Assembly (NCBI GenBank): GCA_016401345.1
Contig: JAEACG010000002.1
Coordinates: forward strand, 682,001 to 746,000
DNA: 64,000 nt
Direction of reading: 5' to 3'
Origin: Fictibacillus nanhaiensis
GTDB taxonomy: Bacteria; Bacillota; Bacilli; Bacillales; Fictibacillaceae
Shown here: one piece after another, positions 34,938-44,067 of the stretch
Numbering within the stretch: the first letter of the stretch is position 1
Layout of the letters: each line of letters begins with the position of its first letter
Program-made: the position numbers and the translations under genes
The notes under the pieces: generated by a model
The model's database searches: none
What the model was told of the DNA's origin: nothing
Seen by the model: only the letters and a program-made list of their open reading frames with translations

Positions 34938-35519
34938 ATGATGCTTTATTCTTTCGGAAAATGGCTATGTGGGACATATTTCAAAGGAACATATAAGCCA
35001 GAGATCGTTGGAGCAGAAAACATGCCGAAAACAGGTGGCGTGCTTTTATGTACCAACCATATCCACAACTACGATCCGCCGCTTGTAGGGGTAGCTTCAC
35101 CACGAGACGTGCATTTTATGGCTAAAGCAGAGCTCTTTTCTGTACCGGTTTTAAAACATATCCTTCCGAAGATCAACGCTTTTCCTGTAAAACGCGGGAT
35201 GAGTGACAAAACCGCATTAAAAACAGGAATGAATCTTTTAAAAGAGGGAAAAGTGGTAGGGTTGTTTCCAGAAGGAACCCGCTCAAAGACGGGAGAAATC
35301 GGAGAAGGATTAGCAGGGGCAGGTTTCTTTGCTCTTAAATCAGATGCACACATCGTTCCTTGTGCAATCGTTGGAGAATATCAAAAAGGCAAAAAACTGA
35401 AAGTCGTATTCGGCAAACCGATCGACTTTACACATTTTCGGGAGCAAAAAGCTTCCGCAAAAGAAGCGACAGAGCTTATAATGAAAAATATAGCTCAGTT
35501 AAAAAAAGAGCATGAATAA
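34938..35519 (+). CDS. plsC: 1-acyl-sn-glycerol-3-phosphate acyltransferase
   Basis: PlsC acylates lysophosphatidic acid to phosphatidic acid at the membrane. It has 193 residues with the catalytic HxxxxD motif in TNHIHNYDPP and the glycerol-phosphate-binding FPEGTRSKTG. GAAAGGGC in the end of cmk serves ATG 34938; the in-frame ATG at 34914 lies inside cmk. It lies between cmk and ypfD. Together with PlsY and GpsA at 39-41 kb, most of the route from DHAP to phosphatidic acid is in this window. Confidence 0.92.
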   Translation: MMLYSFGKWLCGTYFKGTYKPEIVGAENMPKTGGVLLCTNHIHNYDPPLVGVASPRDVHFMAKAELFSVPVLKHILPKINAFPVKRGMSDKTALKTGMNLLKEGKVVGLFPEGTRSKTGEIGEGLAGAGFFALKSDAHIVPCAIVGEYQKGKKLKVVFGKPIDFTHFREQKASAKEATELIMKNIAQLKKEHE

Positions 35520-35580
35520 CTTAACCAATTATCTTTAAGAATTTACTTTTGAGTTGTTTTTTCAAAGGCATCATTGATAA

Positions 35581-35709
35581 ATTGATTGGAGCGTAAGGTG
35601 CGAGACTCCTGCGGGATCAGTGGGACAGGTGAGACTCTTAACAGCGCATAGCGCTAAGAGGCTCACCGCACACCCCGCGGAAAGCGAGCATCCTGTAGCG
35701 CAAATCAAT
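35581..35709. repeat. Full copy of the palindromic repeat with compensatory changes
   Basis: The ends read ATTGATT and AATCAAT, so the outer pair is A-T where the copy at 32966-33096 has G-C. GCGGG pairs with CCCGC, GTG with CAC, and CTCTTA-aca-GCGC with GCGC-TAAGAG. It fills most of the 301-bp gap between plsC and ypfD. Confidence 0.88.
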
Positions 35710-35820
35710 CACATTCAAAGGTTTGCATCTTTGCAAAAACAACTCCATGATCGATGTTAATGTTCTTTCATACCGAAAGTTCAATAAATTACTTTTCTAA
35801 TTTTTGAGGAGGTCACGAAC

Positions 35821-36960
35821 ATGACAGACGAAATGAGCACAAGTTTAACAAATGCTTCAATGGCTGAAAAAGGTGAAATCATTAAAGGTACTGTACTAAA
35901 AGTGGAAGACAAGCACGCGTTAGTGGATATCAGCGCTAAGCAAGACGCGTTTTTACCGATTAATGAAGTTTCAAGTCTTTTCATTGAAAAGGTAAGTGAC
36001 GTGTTGAATGAAGGAGATAGAATCACAGTTAAAGTACTTTCTCACACGGAAGACAAACTTCTTGTGTCAAAGAAAGCAGTGGACACTGAGAAATCTTGGA
36101 GCGAACTTGAAGAAAAGTTTAACTCTAAGGAAACGTTTGAAGTCGTCGTTCATGATGTAGTAAAAGGTGGACTAGTAGTAGATCTTGGCGTTCGAGCGTT
36201 CATCCCAGCTTCTATGGTCGAGTCTCACTTTGTAGAAGACTTTTCGGATTATAAAGGAAAATCGCTTTCTGTGAAAATCGTAGAACTTGATGCTGAGAAA
36301 GGGCGAGTTATCTTATCTCACCGTGCCGTAACGGAAGAAACAGCGGTAGCGAAGAAACAAGAAATCTTAGACCGTTTAGCTCCTGGAGAAATCATTGAGG
36401 GTAAAGTACAGCGTTTAACAGACTTCGGTGCATTCGTAGATATCGGTGGTGTTGATGGGTTAGTCCATGTTTCACAGCTTTCACACAGCCGTGTTGATAA
36501 TCCTTCAGAAGTTCTTAGCGAAGGTGAGACGGTGAAAGTAAAAGTTCTATCTGTTGATCGTGATAATGACAGAATTTCATTGTCCATCAAAGAAACTCAG
36601 CCTGGACCGTGGGAAGAAGCAAGTTCTTCCATTCAAGCAGGAAGTGTTATTGAAGGTACTGTAAAACGCATCGTTACGTTTGGTGCGTTTGTAGAAGTAG
36701 CACCTGGTATAGAAGGGCTGGTTCACATTTCAGAACTAGCGAACCGTCATATCGGAAATCCGAGTGAGGTTGTTAAAGAAGGTCAGCAAGTTTCTGTAAA
36801 AGTTCTTGAAGTGAACAGTCAAGATAAGCGAATGAGCCTTAGCATGAAAGCTGTTCAAGATGAAAAGGAAAAAGCGAACCTGAAAGAAAACCTTCCTAAA
36901 GAAGAAAAAGGTTTTTCATTAGCGGATATGATCGGTGATCAGCTAAAAGGTTACAAATAA
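35821..36960 (+). CDS. ypfD: S1-domain RNA-binding protein (RpsA homologue)
   Basis: The protein has 379 residues with four S1 RNA-binding domains at about 13-85, 100-170, 187-255 and 273-342. The third and fourth are the most canonical (GKVQRLTDFGAFVDIGGVDGLVHVSQ and the parallel GTVKRIVTFGAFVE). In Firmicutes this short S1 homologue is not an essential ribosomal protein as in E. coli, and its exact role is unclear. GAGGAGGT precedes the ATG. The cmk-plsC-ypfD order is common in Bacillaceae. Confidence 0.92.
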   Translation: MTDEMSTSLTNASMAEKGEIIKGTVLKVEDKHALVDISAKQDAFLPINEVSSLFIEKVSDVLNEGDRITVKVLSHTEDKLLVSKKAVDTEKSWSELEEKFNSKETFEVVVHDVVKGGLVVDLGVRAFIPASMVESHFVEDFSDYKGKSLSVKIVELDAEKGRVILSHRAVTEETAVAKKQEILDRLAPGEIIEGKVQRLTDFGAFVDIGGVDGLVHVSQLSHSRVDNPSEVLSEGETVKVKVLSVDRDNDRISLSIKETQPGPWEEASSSIQAGSVIEGTVKRIVTFGAFVEVAPGIEGLVHISELANRHIGNPSEVVKEGQQVSVKVLEVNSQDKRMSLSMKAVQDEKEKANLKENLPKEEKGFSLADMIGDQLKGYK

Positions 36961-36973
36961 GACAAATGAAGTT

Positions 36974-37008
36974 AAAGCTCTCGATGATTCTCATCGAGAG
37001 CTTTTTTT
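36974..37008 (+). terminator. Intrinsic terminator after ypfD
   Basis: AAAGCTCTCGATGA and TCATCGAGAGCTTTTTTT form a long stem with a very short loop. Confidence 0.92.
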
Positions 37009-37061
37009 CTTGCGATTAGAAGGGTGCATATTCTGGCAATAATGCTATCGAGGTGAATGAG

Positions 37062-37664
37062 ATGAATGATGGCATACTTTTTTATTGGTTCATGTGGATG
37101 GGCTGGATAGTTTCAACCTTTCTTATGAAGAAGGGACAATTAAGAAATCAATGTGTTTTTATGACGTTGTTAGGAATTATTTTGTCAGGTGTCAACATAC
37201 ATCTTTCAATTGGAAGCATGAATGCTGCATTTGTGTTCTTCTTAATGATGGCATTTGTTCATGTGATCAAAAATAGTCATCAGATCTTTTTTTTCGTTAC
37301 TAGCAGTTTTATAGTGGCTACAGCCTTTGTTTCGATCGAACTTTTTGCTTTATACGATCCAGCTAAACTCTTTGTAAGCAAAGAATTAATGATTCTTATA
37401 TTCCTAACACTTCTAGTGATTACGTTAGCAAGATCGAAGAAAGATCACTTCAGTCTGATCGCCATCGGTCTTTTTATTGGTGATGCGGCATATCAGTTCA
37501 TCATTCTAAGGCTTGCCGGCAAAGTTGAAATCGGATCTCTATATGTCATGGATTTGTTTGTCTCAACTTCTATGATGCTCTTATTTATGGTAGTATTGGT
37601 AGATATGTTCAAAAAAATAAGACGAACAGCTTTTAAAAGGGTTACTTCAGCTAAGCAGATTTAG
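37062..37664 (+). CDS. yphA: YphA-like multi-pass membrane protein
   Basis: This is a hydrophobic protein of 200 residues with about six membrane helices and a basic C-terminal tail (KKIRRTAFKRVTSAKQI). It has the position, between ypfD and der, and size of B. subtilis yphA, whose function is unknown. GAGGTGA at 37050-37056 fits ATG 37062; the upstream GTG at 37053 is inside that site. B. subtilis seaA (yphB), which follows yphA there, is absent. Confidence 0.75.
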   Translation: MNDGILFYWFMWMGWIVSTFLMKKGQLRNQCVFMTLLGIILSGVNIHLSIGSMNAAFVFFLMMAFVHVIKNSHQIFFFVTSSFIVATAFVSIELFALYDPAKLFVSKELMILIFLTLLVITLARSKKDHFSLIAIGLFIGDAAYQFIILRLAGKVEIGSLYVMDLFVSTSMMLLFMVVLVDMFKKIRRTAFKRVTSAKQI

Positions 37665-37675
37665 AAGAGAATCAG

Positions 37676-37705
37676 TTGTCTAAACCACAAGTAATTTGCT
37701 AAAAT
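37676..37705 (+). promoter_or_regulatory. Promoter for der-plsY-gpsA
   Basis: TTGTCT (37676-37681), an 18-bp spacer and an extended -10 TGcTAAAAT ending at 37705. Confidence 0.6.
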
Positions 37706-37797
37706 AAGTGGACTTGTCTAATTACAAGAAAATGAACGAGCATATAAAAAAGAAAATTTGATGATTGACTTGATCAGGAAAAAAGGGAAGTGTCTAG

Positions 37798-39111
37798 ATG
37801 ACGAAACCAGTTTTAGCCATAGTAGGAAGACCGAACGTAGGAAAATCTACTATTTTTAACAGAATTGCCGGAGATCGTATTTCGATCGTAGAAGATATGC
37901 CAGGTGTAACGCGTGACCGTATTTATAGCTCTGCTGAGTGGTTGAACACAGAATTCAACTTGATTGATACGGGTGGTATCGAGATTAGTGATGCACCATT
38001 TATGAGTCAGATGAAAGAGCAAGCAGAACTCGCTATTGAAGAAGCGGATGTTATTCTATTTCTCGTTGATGGAATGAATGGAATTACAGCTGCTGATGAA
38101 GAAGTAGCTAAGATGCTGTTTCGTTCCAAAAAGCCTGTCGTATTAGGTGTGAACAAGATCGATAACCCCGAACGTAAAGAATTGTTGTATGAGTTCTATA
38201 GCTTAGGAATGGGTGAACCAATCGGTGTGTCAGGTACACATGGTATCGGTCTTGGCGATCTTTTAGATCAAGTAGTAAGCCATTTCCCTGAAACAGTAGC
38301 TGAGGAAAAAGAAGACGATACGATCTACTTCTCTTTAATCGGGCGACCGAACGTAGGGAAATCTTCTCTTGTGAATGCGATCTTAGGTAAAGAACGAGTA
38401 ATTGTTAGTAATATTGCAGGAACAACAAGAGATGCGATCGATTCTAGTTTTGAGCGTGAAGATCAGAAGTATGTGATCATCGATACGGCTGGTATGAGAA
38501 AGCGCGGAAAAGTATATGAGACGACTGAAAAATATAGTGTAATGCGTGCGATGAAAGCGATCGAACGTTCCGACGTTGTCCTTATGGTCATCGACGCTGA
38601 AGAAGGAATCATCGAACAAGATAAAAAGGTAGCTGGTTTTGCACATGAAGCCGGTAAAGCGGTAGTGATCGTCGTAAACAAGTGGGATGCTGTTGAAAAA
38701 GACGATAAGACGATGCAAAAGTTCGAACAGAAGATTCGTGATCATTTCTTATATCTATCATACGCACCGATCGTTTTCGTATCTGCCTTAACGAAGCAGC
38801 GTCTTCATCAGCTATATCCTGTCATCAATCAAGTGGCTGAGAATCACTCGCTTCGCGTCCAAACGAACATCTTAAATGAAGTGATCATGGATGCTGTTGC
38901 GATGAACCCTGCACCGATGGATAACGGAAAAAGACTGAAGATCAACTATGCGACACAAGTGGCGTCAAAACCACCAACGTTTGTTATCTTTGTTAATGAT
39001 CCAGAACTTTTCCACTTCTCCTATAAACGTTTTCTCGAGAACCGTATTCGTGAAACATTTGGCTTTGTTGGAACGCCGATCAAAATCTTTGCTAGAAAGA
39101 AAAACGATTAA
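37798..39111 (+). CDS. der: Ribosome biogenesis GTPase Der (EngA)
   Basis: Der is an essential double GTPase for assembly of the 50S subunit. The protein has 437 residues: two tandem G domains, each with GRPNVGKS (starting near residues 8 and 182), DTGG and DTAG switch-2 motifs, and NKID and NKWD specificity motifs, then a KH-like C-terminal domain. GGGAAG precedes ATG 37798. It is the first gene of a cluster with plsY and gpsA. Confidence 0.96.
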   Translation: MTKPVLAIVGRPNVGKSTIFNRIAGDRISIVEDMPGVTRDRIYSSAEWLNTEFNLIDTGGIEISDAPFMSQMKEQAELAIEEADVILFLVDGMNGITAADEEVAKMLFRSKKPVVLGVNKIDNPERKELLYEFYSLGMGEPIGVSGTHGIGLGDLLDQVVSHFPETVAEEKEDDTIYFSLIGRPNVGKSSLVNAILGKERVIVSNIAGTTRDAIDSSFEREDQKYVIIDTAGMRKRGKVYETTEKYSVMRAMKAIERSDVVLMVIDAEEGIIEQDKKVAGFAHEAGKAVVIVVNKWDAVEKDDKTMQKFEQKIRDHFLYLSYAPIVFVSALTKQRLHQLYPVINQVAENHSLRVQTNILNEVIMDAVAMNPAPMDNGKRLKINYATQVASKPPTFVIFVNDPELFHFSYKRFLENRIRETFGFVGTPIKIFARKKND

Positions 39112-39117
39112 TCTTTC

Positions 39118-39699
39118 ATGACGATGTTTGTACTCTTCGTTGTTTCTTACTTGATCGGAAGTATTAGTTTCAGTTATTTGCTGACTAAAGTATTGAGAAA
39201 TGAAGACATAAGAAATCATGGTAGCGGTAACGCAGGTGCTACGAATACGTTAAGAGTGTTGGGCAAAAAACCCGCGATCGCAGTACTGCTTTTAGACTGT
39301 CTAAAAGGTATCTTGGTTGTATTAGTTGCTTTGTGGTTTACTGATTCTTCCTTGATCGCAGTCTTATGTGGATTAGTAGCCGTAATCGGTCACAACTATC
39401 CCGTCTTTTATGGATTTAAAGGCGGGAAAGGCGTGGCTTCAGCGATCGGTGTTTTTGCTGCAACTGCTTTCTTGCCTACACTCATAGCTGGTGTTATCGC
39501 TATCATAACCATTTGGATATCCAGATTTGTTTCATTAGGTTCTATTGTTTTTTTAATTCTTACTCCTTTCTTTATGTTGTACCAATTTAATCTGTCTCTT
39601 GAAGCAGTATTGGCTAGCTTTGTCCTTTCGATTGTTTCAATCTGGAAGCATCGTGGAAATATAGCAAGGATTTGGAGCGGGAATGAAAGTAAAATTTAA
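39118..39699 (+). CDS. plsY: Glycerol-3-phosphate acyltransferase PlsY
   Basis: PlsY is a membrane acyltransferase that uses acyl-phosphate to acylate glycerol-3-phosphate at position 1. It has 193 residues and several membrane helices, with the loop motifs GSGNAGATNTLR, GHNYPVFYGFKGGKGVA and a C-terminal KHRGNIARI. No clear ribosome site precedes ATG 39118 or ATG 39124, so translation may be coupled to der, whose stop is 6 bp away. gpsA, which makes its substrate, follows. In B. subtilis plsY lies elsewhere, so this grouping is a local difference. Confidence 0.92.
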   Translation: MTMFVLFVVSYLIGSISFSYLLTKVLRNEDIRNHGSGNAGATNTLRVLGKKPAIAVLLLDCLKGILVVLVALWFTDSSLIAVLCGLVAVIGHNYPVFYGFKGGKGVASAIGVFAATAFLPTLIAGVIAIITIWISRFVSLGSIVFLILTPFFMLYQFNLSLEAVLASFVLSIVSIWKHRGNIARIWSGNESKI

Positions 39700-39717
39700 T
39701 AGTGGAGTGTGACATGT

Positions 39718-40743
39718 ATGGGTAATGTTGCTGTTTTAGGTGCTGGAAGCTGGGGTACTGCCCTTGCCATCGTTTTGGCTGACAACGGTCATAACGTTTC
39801 TCTTTGGGGACGTAGAGAGGATCAAGTCAGTGAGATCAACAACAAACAAAAGAATGAAAAATATTTGCCTGGAGTTGAACTCCCTGAAAACATACAAGCA
39901 ACAACTCAGTTGAACGAATGTGTGAAAGATGCAGATACGATCGTACTCGTCACGCCAACAAAAGCGATGAGAGAAGTACTCGGTCAATTAAAGAACGAAC
40001 TGATTTCACCGGTAACGATCGTTCATGCTTCTAAAGGCATCGAACCTGGTACATATAAACGTATTTCTGAAATCATTGAAGAAGAGCTTCCAGAGACTGT
40101 TTTGGATTCTGTAGTCGTACTTTCAGGTCCAAGTCATGCCGAAGAGGTTTCTTTAAGGCAGCCGACGACTGTTACGGTATCTTCTGTAAACATGGAATCT
40201 GCTGAAAAAGTACAAGATCTGTTCATTAATCAAAATTTCCGTGTCTACACAAACCCTGATGTGGTCGGTGTTGAGCTTGGTGGTGCATTAAAGAACATTA
40301 TCGCTCTAGGTGCTGGACTTTCTGATGGATTAGGCTATGGAGATAACGCGAAGGCGGCTTTAATCACGAGGGGTCTAGCTGAGATCGCTCGACTGGGTAC
40401 ACATATGGGTGCAAATCCTCTTACATTCTCTGGTCTTACTGGCATTGGAGATTTGATCGTAACTTGTACGAGTGTTCATAGCCGTAACTGGCGCGCTGGC
40501 AACATGCTTGGAAAAGGTATGAAGCTTGAAGACGTTCTTGAAAATATGGGCATGGTCGTTGAAGGCGTTAGAACCACTCAAGCCGCATACGAATTGAGTA
40601 AGCGGGAAGAAGTGGAGATGCCGATCACACAAGTGCTGTACGATGTATTGTTTAACGGTAAGGGTGCAAAGCAAGCTGTTGACGATCTGATGCAGCGTTC
40701 TCGCACACATGAAGTGGAAGATGTATCTTCTTTAAAGAGCTAA
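39718..40743 (+). CDS. gpsA: Glycerol-3-phosphate dehydrogenase [NAD(P)+]
   Basis: GpsA reduces DHAP to glycerol-3-phosphate for phospholipid synthesis. It has 341 residues, the N-terminal dinucleotide-binding [21 protein letters not shown], and the catalytic lysine in [21 protein letters not shown] at 39704-39709 fits ATG 39718; the GTG at 39709 overlaps it. With plsY (upstream) and plsC (34.9 kb), this supplies phosphatidic acid synthesis. Confidence 0.95.
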   Translation: MGNVAVLGAGSWGTALAIVLADNGHNVSLWGRREDQVSEINNKQKNEKYLPGVELPENIQATTQLNECVKDADTIVLVTPTKAMREVLGQLKNELISPVTIVHASKGIEPGTYKRISEIIEEELPETVLDSVVVLSGPSHAEEVSLRQPTTVTVSSVNMESAEKVQDLFINQNFRVYTNPDVVGVELGGALKNIIALGAGLSDGLGYGDNAKAALITRGLAEIARLGTHMGANPLTFSGLTGIGDLIVTCTSVHSRNWRAGNMLGKGMKLEDVLENMGMVVEGVRTTQAAYELSKREEVEMPITQVLYDVLFNGKGAKQAVDDLMQRSRTHEVEDVSSLKS

Positions 40744-40759
40744 AAACACACCGTCAAAT

Positions 40760-40799
40760 AGGCGATTGTCTAAAAAAAATTAGGCAATCGCCTTTTTTT
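40760..40799 (+). terminator. Intrinsic terminator after gpsA
   Basis: AGGCGATTG-t-CTAA and TTAG-g-CAATCGCCTT form the stem, then a T-run. Confidence 0.9.
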
Positions 40800-40803
40800 C
40801 TTT

Positions 40804-40831
40804 CACGCTTCCCATCTCCTTGCATACGATA
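40804..40831 (+). promoter_or_regulatory. Sigma-K promoter for spoVIF
   Basis: AC at 40805-40806, 16 bp, then CATACGATA (40823-40831), a perfect match to the sigma-K -10 pattern CATAnnnTA. SpoVIF is a late mother-cell protein. Confidence 0.6.
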
Positions 40832-40863
40832 AGGGTGAAAAGGAAGTGGGAGGAGGACTTCAG

Positions 40864-41124
40864 GTGGAACGTGAACAACACTTTTTTGATAAGATCGAGA
40901 AGAAAACAAGTGTGAAAAAGGATGATATTTTTAAACTTGCTCAATCCGTAAGCGGGTCAAATCTTCGTGACGAGCGCACGATTCGTATGCTGATTTCCCA
41001 AGTATCTTCTATGGCTGGTGTAGCAGTCTCAAAACAAAAAGAAGATCAGATCGTTCAAGCTGTTCTTAACAATAACATCCCTCTTGACTTGGCAACATTA
41101 TCTAAAATGTTTGAAGGTAAGTAG
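40864..41124 (+). CDS. spoVIF: Stage VI sporulation protein F
   Basis: This is a small protein of 86 residues of the SpoVIF family (B. subtilis YjcC), which acts in late spore coat assembly in the mother cell under sigma-K. The conserved core is FFDKIEKKTSVKKDDIFKLA and the C-terminal LDLATLSKMF. GGGAGGAGGA precedes GTG 40864 by about 7 nt; a GTG at 40846 lies before the ribosome site and is unlikely. A sigma-K-like promoter lies upstream. B. subtilis keeps this gene elsewhere, so its place after gpsA is a difference. Confidence 0.82.
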   Translation: MEREQHFFDKIEKKTSVKKDDIFKLAQSVSGSNLRDERTIRMLISQVSSMAGVAVSKQKEDQIVQAVLNNNIPLDLATLSKMFEGK

Positions 41125-41204
41125 ATCGAATTTAAAAAATGTATAAAGTGGATAAAGCACCTAAATCATGGGAGTGTTCCTTCAGTACAGGAAGTATTTA
41201 GTCG

Positions 41205-41234
41205 AACACCCGGTCATGCCCGGGTGTTTTTTTG
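41205..41234 (+). terminator. Intrinsic terminator after spoVIF
   Basis: AACACCCGG and CCGGGTGTT with a short loop, followed by seven T. Confidence 0.88.
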
Positions 41235-41279
41235 TATGATTTTTTGGTTTAGATTGGTTGTTTCTTTGATGTTTTGAAG

Positions 41280-41313
41280 GTAGTTGATTTCCGTTCCAGG
41301 TTGCTCGCTTTCC
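41280..41313. repeat. Inverted end fragment of the palindromic repeat
   Basis: GTAGTTGATTTCCGTTCC and the following AGGTTGCTCGCTTTCC are the reverse complement of the right end of the full repeats. Only about 34 bp remain. Confidence 0.7.
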
Positions 41314-41360
41314 TTACAAAATTCCAACTTCCGAAAAAGTAAAGGAAATACCAAGAATTA

Positions 41361-41369
41361 TGCTATAAT
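41361..41369 (+). promoter_or_regulatory. Extended -10 promoter for yphE-yphF
   Basis: TGcTATAAT is a perfect extended -10; no convincing -35 is seen. Confidence 0.55.
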
Positions 41370-41395
41370 GTACGCTGTGGACAAGGAGGATACAT

Positions 41396-41596
41396 ATGAG
41401 TGAAGGTTTGTTAAAAATGTGGGTGGCGCTATCAGCCATCGGTTTAATGTTTGTAGCTGTTTTCTCTATCATGTTTAGTCGAGCGAAATTAAAAGGGATA
41501 TTTCAGACGGTCGTTTCGTTATTCGCTTGGATCTGCATGATCGTTGCAGGTATTCTAATCATCATCGTTGTGTTCAGCGGACCTGTACAAGGGTAG
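41396..41596 (+). CDS. yphE: DUF2768 small membrane protein
   Basis: The protein has 66 residues with two membrane helices (about 7-27 and 38-60) joined by a short basic loop (SRAKLKG). It belongs to the DUF2768 family, represented by B. subtilis YphE in the same place before yphF and spoIVA. AAGGAGG precedes the ATG. The function is unknown. It is probably co-transcribed with the yphF lipoprotein 14 bp downstream. Confidence 0.82.
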   Translation: MSEGLLKMWVALSAIGLMFVAVFSIMFSRAKLKGIFQTVVSLFAWICMIVAGILIIIVVFSGPVQG

Positions 41597-41610
41597 AGGA
41601 GGAAGTCTAG

Positions 41611-42321
41611 ATGTCTAAAAAATGGTGGATTCCTTTATGTTTAATGTTATTTACACTTTCAGGATGCTTATATCCGGAAGAAAGAAAAACACAAAATCGA
41701 GTACCTTATCAAGATCAGATTACAGCGGTTCAGCAAGCTGTTGAGAGTTTTCAAAAAGATACAGGTGTTCTGCCGATCAAGACAAAAGAGGCAGATACAG
41801 ATATCTATCAAAAATACTTGATCGACTTTAATAAACTAGTTCCAAAATATATGCAAGAACCTCCTGGTAATGCTTTTGAAAAGGGTGGAACCTTTCAGTA
41901 TGTGTTGATCGATGTAGAGACTAAGCCGACGGTCAAGCTTGCAGACCTTGTTTTAACAGATAAGGTTCAAGATATTCAAGTCGCTTTAAATATCTATATG
42001 GCTGAACATGACTATCCGCCATTTAAAAAGATAGAAGCACAAGGCAGGCATACTCTTGATTATAAGAAGTTAGGTTTTAAAGAAGATCCGTATGTCACGA
42101 GTCCTTTTACAGGCAAGAAACTGCCATTGATGGTCAATGGCGATGCAAAGATTTTTATAGATTATAGAAAAGATTTAAATTCAGCGATATCCAGCTACCA
42201 GAACGAATTAGATAAACACGAAGACATACGCCATCTATTAGCGGTTCATTCGTTTTTTGTGCCTGTCTATTCCGTTCCCTATACAGTTGAAAATAATAAA
42301 CCTATTTTTTTAATAAAATAG
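41611..42321 (+). CDS. yphF: YphF-like lipoprotein
   Basis: This is a lipoprotein of 236 residues with signal peptide and lipobox LSGC (Cys19). The mature part has two related halves (segments around DQITAVQQAVESFQKDTGVLP and DKVQDIQVALNIYMAEHDYPP) that resemble each other in spacing and end in loops rich in Pro and Gly. B. subtilis yphF has the same place and size. The role is unknown; closeness to spoIVA suggests but does not prove a sporulation link. AGAGGAGG precedes the ATG. Confidence 0.8.
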   Translation: MSKKWWIPLCLMLFTLSGCLYPEERKTQNRVPYQDQITAVQQAVESFQKDTGVLPIKTKEADTDIYQKYLIDFNKLVPKYMQEPPGNAFEKGGTFQYVLIDVETKPTVKLADLVLTDKVQDIQVALNIYMAEHDYPPFKKIEAQGRHTLDYKKLGFKEDPYVTSPFTGKKLPLMVNGDAKIFIDYRKDLNSAISSYQNELDKHEDIRHLLAVHSFFVPVYSVPYTVENNKPIFLIK

Positions 42322-42328
42322 GCATGAA

Positions 42329-42378
42329 CTCTCCCTTTTTCTAATACATTCATAGAAAAGGCGGAGAGATTTTTTTTG
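42329..42378 (+). terminator. Intrinsic terminator after yphF
   Basis: CTCTCC-c-TTTTTCTA and TAGAAAAGG-c-GGAGAG pair across ATACATTCA, then eight T. Confidence 0.88.
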
Positions 42379-42501
42379 GAAATCCTTTTAACGAAACAAG
42401 CTTTATAGTTTCATCGGTAGGCACTCAAGTGCGCCCTCCCGTTTTAATGGAACTATACAACCGAGAAAAGCGAGGATCCAATAAAAATTTCCGTTCCTTT
42501 G

Positions 42502-42530
42502 TCATAATCAATAGGACAAAATCATACGAT
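42502..42530 (+). promoter_or_regulatory. Sigma-E promoter for spoIVA
   Basis: TCATAAT (42502-42508), 14 bp, then CATACGAT (42523-42530). This is close to the sigma-E consensus and fits the known sigma-E control of spoIVA. Confidence 0.6.
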
Positions 42531-42582
42531 GTATTGTCCAAGACTAGCATCCGGAACTTTATTTGGATCGGGAGGGAAACGA

Positions 42583-44061
42583 ATGGAGAAAATCGATATT
42601 TTCAAAGATATCGCCGAACGGACAGGCGGAGATATCTACTTGGGTGTAGTAGGAGCAGTAAGAACAGGGAAGTCCACATTTATTAAGAAATTTATGGAGC
42701 TTGTGGTGCTGCCGAACATTGATAATGAAGCAGAACGCCAACGTGCTCAAGATGAATTACCGCAGAGTGCAGCTGGACGCACCATTATGACCACTGAGCC
42801 CAAATTTGTTCCAAACAATGCGGTGAAGATCAATGTAGGTGATGGGCTTGATGTTAACATACGTCTTGTTGATTCAGTAGGTTATGCGGTGCCAAGTGCA
42901 AAAGGGTACGAAGATGAAAACGGCCCAAGAATGATTCATACGCCTTGGTACGATGAGCCGATTCCGTTTCATGAAGCGGCAGAAATCGGTACTCGAAAAG
43001 TCATTCAAGAACACTCCACTCTCGGAGTAGTTGTTACGACAGATGGAACGATCGGTGAGATTCCAAGATATGATTATGTGGAATCAGAAGAACGAGTGGT
43101 TGAAGAGCTGAAAGAAGTTGGAAAGCCGTTTATCATGCTGATCAACTCCACGCAGCCACACCATCCAGATACGCAAAGACTTCGTAACGAGCTTTGTGAA
43201 AAATATGATATTCCTGTACTCGCGATGAGTGTTGAAGCGATGACGGAGCATGATATTAACAATGTGTTAAGAGAAGCGTTATACGAGTTTCCGGTGCTTG
43301 AGGTCAATGTTAACCTTCCTAGCTGGGTGATGGTCCTACGTGAGAACCATTGGCTGCGTGAAAGCTATGAAGAAGCAGTAAGAGAAACGGTTCAAGACAT
43401 CAAACGTCTGCGTGATGTAGATAAAGTTGTTGGGTTCTTCGCGGATTATGATTTTATCGATGACGCGAGACTTGCGGGAATCGAAATGGGGCAAGGGATC
43501 GCTGAGATCGACTTGTTCGCACCTGATTACCTATACGATCAGATCTTAAAAGAAGTGGTTGGAGTCGAGATTCGAGGAAAAGACCACCTGCTTCAGCTGA
43601 TGCAAGAATTTGCATATGCTAAGACTGAATACGATCAAGTGGCAGATGCTCTCCGAATGGTTAAGCAAACAGGGTATGGAATAGCGGCGCCAGCGATTAC
43701 TGATATGAGTCTCGATGAGCCAGAGATCATCCGTCAAGGATCTAGATTCGGTGTAAGACTGAAAGCGATCGCACCATCTATTCATATGATTAAAGTAGAT
43801 GTAGAATCAGAGTTCGCTCCGATTATTGGTACGGAAAAACAAAGTGAAGAGATGCTGAGATACTTGATGCAAGACTTTGAAGAAGATCCGCTATCAATCT
43901 GGAATTCTGATATCTTTGGAAGATCGCTAAACTCTATCGTAAGAGAAGGGATTCAAGGCAAGATCTCACTCATGCCAGAGAATGCAAGATATAAATTAAA
44001 AGAGACATTGGAACGTATTATAAATGAAGGTTCAGGCGGTTTGATTGCCATTATTTTATAA
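42583..44061 (+). CDS. spoIVA: Stage IV sporulation protein A
   Basis: SpoIVA is the ATPase that polymerises on the outer forespore membrane and forms the basement layer of the spore coat. ATG 42583, with GGAGGG upstream, gives 492 residues, the B. subtilis length. The Walker A motif is GAVRTGKST (24-32); LVDSVGY is the Walker B-like region; the extreme C-terminus, needed for membrane localisation by SpoVM, is well conserved. A longer in-frame ATG at 42529 lies at the predicted start of transcription and is rejected. Confidence 0.96.
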   Translation: MEKIDIFKDIAERTGGDIYLGVVGAVRTGKSTFIKKFMELVVLPNIDNEAERQRAQDELPQSAAGRTIMTTEPKFVPNNAVKINVGDGLDVNIRLVDSVGYAVPSAKGYEDENGPRMIHTPWYDEPIPFHEAAEIGTRKVIQEHSTLGVVVTTDGTIGEIPRYDYVESEERVVEELKEVGKPFIMLINSTQPHHPDTQRLRNELCEKYDIPVLAMSVEAMTEHDINNVLREALYEFPVLEVNVNLPSWVMVLRENHWLRESYEEAVRETVQDIKRLRDVDKVVGFFADYDFIDDARLAGIEMGQGIAEIDLFAPDYLYDQILKEVVGVEIRGKDHLLQLMQEFAYAKTEYDQVADALRMVKQTGYGIAAPAITDMSLDEPEIIRQGSRFGVRLKAIAPSIHMIKVDVESEFAPIIGTEKQSEEMLRYLMQDFEEDPLSIWNSDIFGRSLNSIVREGIQGKISLMPENARYKLKETLERIINEGSGGLIAIIL

Positions 44062-44067
44062 CTTAGG

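Noticed and set aside
35069-35353. 94-codon minus-strand frame inside plsC
   Set aside because: It is antisense to conserved PlsC motifs and has no start signal.
36318-36590. 90-codon minus-strand frame inside ypfD
   Set aside because: It is a shadow of the S1-domain reading frame, with no ribosome site and an unlikely composition.
42429-42686. 85-codon frame overlapping the spoIVA start
   Set aside because: It overlaps the sigma-E promoter and the conserved spoIVA N-terminus in another frame.
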